From CAXBDP01 sp041689935 (GTDB lineage Bacteria; Bacteroidota; Bacteroidia; Cytophagales; Cyclobacteriaceae): 64,000 nt of DNA. The notes below the pieces were generated by a model. The model had not been told where the DNA came from, searched no databases, and worked only from the letters and a program-made list of their open reading frames with translations. The stretch spans positions 1 to 64,000 of the forward strand of contig JBDNFI010000028.1 of the NCBI GenBank assembly GCA_041689935.1. The letters are read 5' to 3'. Of the stretch, positions 51,701 to 60,700 are shown piece by piece (position 1 is the first letter of the stretch; each line of letters opens with the position of its first letter). The position numbers and the translations under genes are program-made.

Positions 51701-52909
51701 ATGTCTGAAATGAATTATACTGTTATTAGAAAACAGATAGTAAGAGCTAAAAATATGACCCATGCAAGAATGGTTTCCGAGGGTTATGACGACTTTCCTG
51801 GAGAAGTACTGCACGACACTTGTTCTATAGATGAAGCCCTGGATAAGATCACATGGGATGACATAGAAGAACAGGCACAAACTGCCTTAGATACTCATGA
51901 TGCGACTGCAGCTGATGGATCAGCATACTTAAGATCAGAAAATAGGCGCTTAGCCAAGCTAGCCGATAAGCATAAAAATGTAAAAGAAGAAGCTGTTTTA
52001 TCGGTTTATCAAGCAGCATTTGATGCGTTCTCTAGTTTCGAAATGCCACCAATCAAGAAACCAGTAATTAAGAATATGCCAGGCACTGGGGAAACTGCAG
52101 TAGCCGTTTTTGCAGATTGGCAGATGGGAAAGATAACACCGGACTATAATTCTGACGTACTTGCTGAAAGAATTGAACTATATACAGAAAAATTAATAGA
52201 GATAACGGGAATACAAAGAAGGCATCATCCAGTAAAAAATTTACATGTGTGGTTTTTGGGTGACATTGTAGAAGGGGAAGAGATATTCCCTGGACAATCT
52301 CATTTGATTGACTCTGGTTTATATAGGCAAGTCGGCATTAATGGACCAGAGATCTTATCAAAATTTTTTACTACAGCGTTACAACATTTTGAGCACATTC
52401 ATGTCACTGGCGTGATAGGAAACCACGGGGCTGTTGGCGGAAAAAATAGAAAATTACATGATCCAGAAACAAATATGGATAGACTCCTATACAAAATTGT
52501 ACAAATGATGTTCAGAAATGAACCAAGAATATCTTTCAATATTCCAGATGGTAGAGGAGAACGACATTGGTATGCTGTTGATGCGATAGGCGATTATCGC
52601 TCTTTGTTGATACACGGCGATCAGATGCCTTCACCTAATGCTATTGCCAGTTACTATAGGAAGGTAATGGGCTGGAAAGATGGAGCCATTCCTGAGGATT
52701 TCCAAGATGTATTTATGGGTCACTACCATCAACAGTCCAAGATGACCATAGGCAGTTCCACTTTGAGAATATCTGGTTCTACAGAAAGCTTTAACACCTA
52801 TGCCCAAGAATATTTTTCTTCAATGAGCAGACCATGCCAACATCTTATGTTTGTCCACCCAGAAAATGGAGTGACGTGTGAGTACAGCATTTGGCTAGAC
52901 GCAATTTAG
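51701..52909 (+). CDS. Calcineurin-like metallophosphoesterase
   Basis: 402 residues. The five metallophosphoesterase blocks are present: VFADWQMGK (D139, with Gln where most members have His), FLGDIVEG, VIGNHGAVGG, LLIHGDQMP and FMGHYHQQS. The N-terminal 125 residues are helical and may form an additional domain. Such enzymes act on phosphodiesters or phosphomonoesters, often nucleic acids, and occur in many large phages. Its location inside the baseplate cluster is unusual; it could be a virion-associated or simply an inserted gene. The substrate cannot be told. Confidence 0.85.
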   Translation: MSEMNYTVIRKQIVRAKNMTHARMVSEGYDDFPGEVLHDTCSIDEALDKITWDDIEEQAQTALDTHDATAADGSAYLRSENRRLAKLADKHKNVKEEAVLSVYQAAFDAFSSFEMPPIKKPVIKNMPGTGETAVAVFADWQMGKITPDYNSDVLAERIELYTEKLIEITGIQRRHHPVKNLHVWFLGDIVEGEEIFPGQSHLIDSGLYRQVGINGPEILSKFFTTALQHFEHIHVTGVIGNHGAVGGKNRKLHDPETNMDRLLYKIVQMMFRNEPRISFNIPDGRGERHWYAVDAIGDYRSLLIHGDQMPSPNAIASYYRKVMGWKDGAIPEDFQDVFMGHYHQQSKMTIGSSTLRISGSTESFNTYAQEYFSSMSRPCQHLMFVHPENGVTCEYSIWLDAI

Positions 52910-52919
52910 GGGCTAATAA

Positions 52920-55900
52920 ATGAAAACTTATTTGTTGAGCTTTAACAATGGCGATTTTGTTAAAGAACAAAAGGTATGGACATCAAGTTCTATTGACCTA
53001 TACTCGAATAAGTATTATAAGAATTTCTCCTATACGAAGTCCACGACTGGACTTAATTCACTAGGTGATTATACCTTTACCGGAACAAAAATAATAGAAG
53101 ACGCAACCCCAACCATAGAAGGTTCATACGCAGTCACTAATTATGGAGAATTATTTATAGATGATGCAATAAGCCCGCACCTAATATTCGATGTTGATAT
53201 AAGCCATGATGGAACAATAATCTTTAATCCAGATAATAGTGCTACGCCTATATTCACTGCAGATTCGACAGAGGAATATCTCCATAGGTTCATAGATACT
53301 TCTTCGCGTATAGATGTGAGAACTTTCAAAGGCGCCTTTTCCAGCTCTTTGAATAGCATAGAGTCAATCACATTTACTTTAGAGATACACGAATCAGACT
53401 CCCCTAATCGGACCATGGCTCTTATCTAGCACGGCAGCTTCAGATGCCCTTGGTTCCATACTTCTATCAAAAAATGTAAAAAGGTATGCTAAATTCGTAG
53501 TAACTATTGATACTGAAGTAGAGGATATAAATGTATTAAATTTTCTACTATTAATAGAGATAGCTATATCTGACTCAACAAGCCCAGTTTTAAGCAGAGC
53601 AGTAAAAAATATACTTAAAAGATTCCCCTCATGGATGTCGATGACTGAGGACTCTGTCGATCAGGCAACTCCAAATCTATTCGAGCCTAAGTCTACTGCT
53701 GGTAAATTCTTAAATGCTGTTGTTGGTGAAACTCTAGATAACTTTGACAGAGAAATAGACATCTACAGAATAAACTCTTTTATAGACAGGGCAGATGAAA
53801 ATCAATTAGACTGGATCTATCTATCAACTAATGTAAAAAATACATTTAATAAAATTATTGGCAATGGTGTTGAATTAGCTCGTGTAGATAATCTTGTCGA
53901 CTTCTACAGGTCTAGGCCGACTGATTATATCTTTTATCACAATCCACTTAATAGAGAAATACTAACATTAAAGAAATTCCAAAGCATATATGTGAAGAGC
54001 GAATATTCCAATAATGAAACCTTAGCCCAAACTCCAATACAAAAATTTAATTGGTTTGATGAATTTGGATTTAGAGTAGGGTTAGGCAGACTGTACTTAG
54101 AATCTAACATTTCTTTTAAAGCAAGAATTCTAGATGTATTTAAGAATCCGATTGGCTCTAGTGTAGACTCATTCAAAAAAACCCTTAGAAGAGAGTTAAA
54201 TCTTTGGAAAGCTTTTGGGGCAACGCCTCCATATGAAAACCCTGGTGCAACGCCGGAAGTCTTAGAGATGTCAGATATAGAAAATTCTTTATCATATTTT
54301 GATATCAATGGTAACCCAACGACTTCATTCAAAAATTTTGTAAAAGATTTAAACATTAGATATCCAACTAATTGGGGATACTTTACTTTTGACGATAGTA
54401 TTTGGGATTATGCAGGATCGGAAGCTGGTGGCATAAATAGATTACGTTCAAGATACTATGATGACGATATCCAAATACCATATTATCAGCCTGGAGTTGG
54501 AGATCTCTCAGACGCTAAGATTTCGATAGTTAATTTTGATGCTACCCCAAAATATTTCAATACGGAAATTGTAGCTAGCGGAAAGAAAAAGATCGGAACC
54601 GCTATAAAATATGATCCAGTAAAAGTTGCGTATGAATATTATGCATCTTATGAAAAAACAGCTTGGGAAAACCAAGCAGCAACTGTTAATCTAACATTAG
54701 AGTTTAGTGCTACCCCACATGGTATCTATACTTCCCCTACTATATTTGTTGCTCCATTTATAATTAATCCTAAAAACAATTTTAGTCCTGGTCATCCTGC
54801 AAGCCCTGAATATTTTTCTAGAGAAATTTTTGATACAGAAGGTTTTGTTTCTACTATTTATCCAGTTATAGGACAAGATACTATTCCATATTCAAATACT
54901 ATAAATGGTATTACCAGTTCACGTTTAGATATAAAAAATATTTTAAATATAACTATAAAAAATGGCTTGTGGAATGGTTCCATTTATGCAACGCCAAACC
55001 TGAACGACGACTTTATAGCTAAATTTTCCCATAGAAATAATTCAATAGAATATTTAGGATCTGGACTTTCTGCAACTCCGAACTTTTCACAGAGTACGTT
55101 TTTACAAGTACAATCTAAGTTGTATGATCCAATTCAAAGAATCGGATATACGCCAGTGCATTCTCTAGAAAGTATGCTTAACGATGTCGCTACACCTCCA
55201 TCTACGTTTGAGTTAGACCATGATACAATGATGCAAAATATAATAATGCCAGAGGGCGCAACGCCAAAATATATTTATGTTAACAACATTAAACCAACGC
55301 AAGGTTTAAGCGGAGATTCCGTATCAGAGAATAACCAATATACTGGCTTTGGCGGGTATGCACATTATCTAGAGGCAGATGAAGATATCTTTGTGCCGTC
55401 ATCTCCTAATATAACACTTAGGTATTATGGCTCAGATCTATCTACTCCAACATCAACTGCTCAAATTGGGAGTACTTCTATAGTAGATGGAGCAGCAACG
55501 GCAAACTACTATTTCACGAATGTCGAATACCTATATGGATCTACGCCAAATAAGTTAGAGCTTGAGACAGTTGATGCTGGCGCATATCCATTCACTACCA
55601 TAGAATGGGAACCTTTTACTCTACCAGCATCTCCTAGTATTTCTGGTTACATAAATGAAGATGGAGTTGTTCGCTATAATCCAATATACGGTGAATATAT
55701 TCCAGGGAAAAATGATGATTCAATTTTGGTCCCAGAATTAACCAGAGAAAGTTTTGGACTTTCTGGAGTGGATAAATTCGAATACTTTTTTGAAAGCATG
55801 CGCGTAATCGACCCTGCTGAATTAGACGTATCTATTTGGTCGGAACAAAAAATAATAAATCCATTCTTAAATAGATCTTATGTTTTAGAAAAAGATAATA

Positions 55901-57705
55901 TAGATTCTATAATTAACAATGATATATACACTACTAAGAAAATTAATTATCCAAGAAATTCAGTAATAGAATCTTACGACTTATCAAGAAATACAACTAC
56001 ATTTACCAACTTTATTGTTAAGGGTAAACTCTATGATTCAAAACTAGAAGTAAGAATAAATACCGGTTGGATAAACTTAGATAATAATGACTATTACATA
56101 TACGCAAAACCTCAAAGATCTGTTTTCAGTGGGATGTTAAAGCAAGTAGAATTACCATCGGTCCCTAGGCAGGGTGCACCTGTATCTTTGAATGTCTATA
56201 ATGATTCAACACCCGTACACTTTGTGGAAACAGCTTTTCCAGATGAGGCCACCCCTAGAGAATTTGGCTTTTATAATACCGAAGATATTAAACCAAGGTA
56301 TAACTCAATCGATAATTCATATCTATTTAATCTTGGATATAAAAACATTTATGATATTTCCGTTGTAGATGGCTTGACCGGAGAGATAATAATAACCGAT
56401 TTTGAATCACCAGATTCTTATTTTACCGCAACTCCAAATTCACCATATACTATATCTAGAGATAGAAATTATAAAGTAAGATATAGGGTAAAAAATTCAT
56501 ACTTTTTAGATAACGTATTAAATGATTTAGATTATTATTCAAGAATTGTCTTTGATGCAACACCAAATTCTGATTTAGATTACGAAATTGTTTACGAATC
56601 CTCAATTGATGGAAGCTCCACTCCAGTCTCATTAGACTTTGGTGACACAACTTCATTTTTAGATGAAGGATACATAATGGTATCTAGTGAACTTTATGTA
56701 TTTAATACAGCAGCCGTTACATTATCCCCTTCTTATGTAATGGACGACAAACAAGACTATATGACTATATCTATTTATTCTTCGGATATTGAAAAAAATC
56801 CTAAACCAAACCAAAGTTTTAGATTATCAAATCCAGATTTAATTTTTGATAAAGAAATACTGACAACAGATGATGAAGGCTTCGCTTCTACAAATGCAAG
56901 ATTTGCCGGTCTATCAGCTGTGTCAATGCAGCTATCATCCTCATTATTGGTGACTGGTATTTCCTATCCACAAGATTTAGAGGCGCATGTAGATAGTGAC
57001 TCTAGTAATTTTCTTACAGAGAAAAATTTTGAAATCTATTCGAATAAATCATTTAGCTCAGATCTATCAGCTTTGTCTAACCCAATTTCCATAAACGCAG
57101 ACGGGATTTCTTCAGTTATAGTGTCCGGCATTATAACAACAAGCAATATCCCACAATCTAACAAAGTTATATATTGGAGAAAAGATAGAGAAATTTATCC
57201 GATACTACAATCTTCCTTGTACTCAATAGATACTACAGCCCCAACGTCCCAAACTACTGCAGGTATAGTTTATTCTGATGAAAATGGCAGATTCCAGATA
57301 GGTCCTATACAGTCTCAGGATAGGGCCACTCCGGGTTATTGGTTTATGGTGGTGGAATCAGAATTGGAGTCAACCGCTAGAGATAGCGCAACACCAATGA
57401 TTGGGGATATAGTTTATTGGAATGAGACTTATGATAACATAGACATAAATTATGTTGATGGCTTAAGGATCCCTGATATTATTAATTTCGATCCAGATAA
57501 ATCTTTAGATTTATATGCGACTCCAAGCTTTAGCATTAGTTACTATAATGAAGACTTAGTGGATCTAACTGGCTCTACACCTAGATGGAAGCCACCAGTG
57601 TGGTTGCCTGTGTCTAGATATGAACAATATCAGGCTGGGTATCTGGGTTCAACACCATATCAAATCGGTAACTATTCTGGGCTTATAAAAGATTATGAGG
57701 ATTAA
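52920..57705 (+). CDS. Large baseplate/tail protein (1594 aa) rich in ATP/STP tripeptides, one +1 recoding site
   Basis: Frames 52920-53408 and 53413-57705 join through CGGA at 53409; 4786 bases minus one gives 1595 codons. The second frame is coding from the CGG on (PWLLSSTAASDALGSILLSK, VLNFLLLIEIAI, ILKRFPSWMSMTEDSVDQ), 74 codons ahead of the first possible ATG at 53635. The RFPSWM and LDNFDREIDIYRINSF stretch is common in large tail proteins of myophages. The remainder is beta-rich with 23 [AS]TP tripeptides (17 ATP, 6 STP), far more than in the 1904-residue neighbour. Follows wedge genes, so it is probably a peripheral baseplate component. Confidence 0.75.
53409..53412 (+). other. +1 recoding site I (AAT CGGA CCA)
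   Basis: In-frame CGG at residue 164. Unshifted, the frame ends at TAG five codons later. Shifted, it reads PWLLSSTAASDALGS and continues for more than 1400 codons. Confidence 0.92.
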
Positions 57706-57707
57706 TT

Positions 57708-60700
57708 GTGAAAAAATTTGACCATAAAATAGATGGGAGTATACAGGGGAAAGTAAGAAAGGTAAACAATCTACCCTTAGATGATTCTAGTATGGCTTTA
57801 GCCTGGTTCTCCTCAAAGCAGGTTACTCCATCTAATAATATCTCGATAACTGATCTTTCTAATTTTACTCCAGAAAATTCCTATTCTTCTGATATAGGGG
57901 CATCAAACAATAGGGCTAAAAATAAATTAGTATTTGCTAATGAGCTCGGCATGCTAGAGGATTCTGATGGTAATACAGTATTCGACTCTGACGATATCAG
58001 TGTTAGTGATATATTTTTGTCGAATCAGGCATTCGATAAAAGATATCACATAAACGATATTAAGAAAAATGATTTTATTCATTCTTATTATATATCTAGA
58101 TATTATACACTTCTTCCAAGAAATTCTTATGGCTTTAATAGTCTAGATGATTTTGTCGAAATGTCAAAAATTCCTTTTTCCATAAAAGTATTAGATCAAA
58201 ACGGATACGACTATCTAGATCCAAACACTGGTGATAAGAAGTATAGAATTTTAATAGAGCAAATGCCACTTAGTCTTTATTCTGACCGCACAGCAGTGCC
58301 ATCAAAAGTAGTGGTTTTATTCGATAGCCCAAACCCAGTAGACCTGAGATTGGTATATGATAAAGTTTCTCTTTCCTCGACCTCTTCGATAAGCTCAGTA
58401 GTGCCACAGTATAGGGAGAATATCAATACAGTTAGCCTGTTCAGTAGAGTAGCTGAGGAATCTTTTGTAGTAGACAATTCTTCTAGGAAGAAAAAAATAT
58501 TTGCAAGAAAATCTTTATCATCAAAAAATAATATGATAGCTAGCACGAACACTAACGCAGATGGATTTGAAATTTTTGTACCCAAAAAAGGTCTTTCGGA
58601 TAGCAGAACTTATGAGTCTTTTAACTGGAGACTAATAGCTAAAATAAAAAAATCAGTAGATGTTTCAAGCGTTAACAATGGAGAAGAACTAGATTCGGAA
58701 TCAAATATAAAACAGAAAGTTGTTAATTGCGCAGTGCTATCATCGGCTAGTGCATTCCCGATAATGGAAGCCGGAAGAGATTATTCTTCTGCTAATCCAT
58801 ATGTGTTCTATAGGCTCGAACAGTCTCCATTTAATCTTTCTGGTTATCTTTTTCAAAATCCAAAAATGATAGGAACACCAAAGCAGAACGCTTTGTACTG
58901 GTTGTTGAATATAGATGAGGTTTCTGCAACAGATTTAGATCAGTATGATGTCTTGGCTTGGTCCCCTACAGCTACTCTAACGACAGAGCAAGGCGCAAAA
59001 ATAAAGAGATATACAGAGATAAGCCAGGGCACGCTGATCTTAGATCTTTCTAGAATACCAAGTGGAGCAGAAAGTATAGATCCTAGTTTATCTGTTAGCT
59101 CTCTAGAATATGCTTTGGACTCCTGGACTTACAATCCAACAAATATTTTTATCGATGAGAATAAACATAATGCTTGGAAAATTGATGAGACTGTTTTTGA
59201 AACTCTAACCGTTGACGGAGTTAATCATAGAGTCTATTCTATATTTGGTAGAAGTAATCTGTCAGATATATCTACTAAAAAAATCTGCAAAGAATTTACT
59301 GGGTCTTTGTCTCCTAGTAATATAGTTTTAAAAAACTCTAGAGGTAACCCAATATTTGTTAGTCTGGAATTTGCTCCTTATACAGATGCCTTAGCGAAAG
59401 GATCGATACTAGCTTCTACTGCTCAATTCCTCAAATATTGCAATGATCTGTATCAACCTTCTTCCTTTTTCGATATAAGCACTGCAAATAGTGGAGTAGC
59501 TTCCATTGAGGAGAATCCATTTAATGTTGTGGCGGCAATAGAGGGTCCGTTTAAGCTACTCTATAACGCTGTTTCGGTAGCTTTGTTAGCTAGAATCTTT
59601 TCGACAAAAACAAAAGATGTTAGATCATCTATGTACTACCATGTTTCAAAATGGGATTCATCGTTTGTCATAAACGGTAATGCACTTTTAGAAGACGAGA
59701 AAAAAGAAATCTATAGCCTCATAAAGCTAAACAATATTGATTCAATAGGGACGGTAAAATATTGTAAAAGTTTAATTCCAAAAAATAATTCGATAATAGA
59801 TTACTATAGATCATCTATATATGACTATCTCCCAGACCAATACAGTCTTTCTACACAAGAGATAGACTTAAGTAATATCACTTTTTATGTAGAGATTACT
59901 AATCCAGATGCGATCATAGCTAATGCGGTTAGAGTAGAGAAGGACTATACATCTGAAGATGTTGAGGAAATACCGACATCTTATACGTTATATAAGCTAG
60001 ATGCGGATACTATAGATTCAACTCTCTACGCCTACACTAATTCTCCTTCTCCACAGTTTGTTATCCCTGGAGGTTTTGGCCCTTATGTCATAAGAGATAG
60101 AATGTATAAATCTTCTAATAAAGAAGTAAATGATTTTTTAAATAAATCAATTTCCACCATCAATACTTATAAGGCTTATCCGTTCAATTTTTCTATATTC
60201 AATTCTTATGTAAGCTCAAAAGAATCTTCTAATTCTTTTAGTGCAAGTTGGACAGCGAATGTAGAGGCAAGATATTCTGCAACTCTTTCGCGTGAGGCTT
60301 TTTATAAAGAACACGTTGAAGCTACTCCAGACAAACTTGTACCAGTTATTGACCCTCCACACACACAAATTTATGAACCAACTCAAAATTCAAATGCTGT
60401 CTATTCTGGGGCAGACAGAAGAACGAATATAGTTAACTCAACAGACCCAGCTAACAGCTATCTGTACACTGGAGATATACAAGCTGGAAATACAACTAAG
60501 CAATTTGTACAGGGGATGTCAAAACCTCTTAACTACATTAACTATATACAAATTTCTTTACGTGAATATGGAGATGGAACAAATATTTTTAATTGCCCAC
60601 TTACCGGATCGGGAGTTGGTTATAACGCAGCTACTTTTAATGCAGTTAAGGCGTTTCAGGTGCAGGAAGATGCTAGATTCGAAAATGGTACTGTCGATAG

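Noticed and set aside
19446..53412. Assembly or base-calling errors as the source of the nine frame breaks
   Set aside because: Random errors would not fall always on CGGW and would not leave CGG absent elsewhere. The breaks are not in long homopolymers. A systematic error linked to a modified base cannot be fully excluded without reads.
20329..53635. Separate genes starting at 20329, 25031, 32188, 33535, 34460, 38301, 39832 and 53635
   Set aside because: In each case coding-like sequence continues upstream of the first start codon to the CGG of the preceding frame, and no ribosome binding site is present. They are downstream parts of recoded genes.
20028..57705. Introns or inteins splitting the large genes
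   Set aside because: The frames are adjacent with no intervening non-coding sequence and no intein or homing-endonuclease motifs; only one base needs to be skipped.
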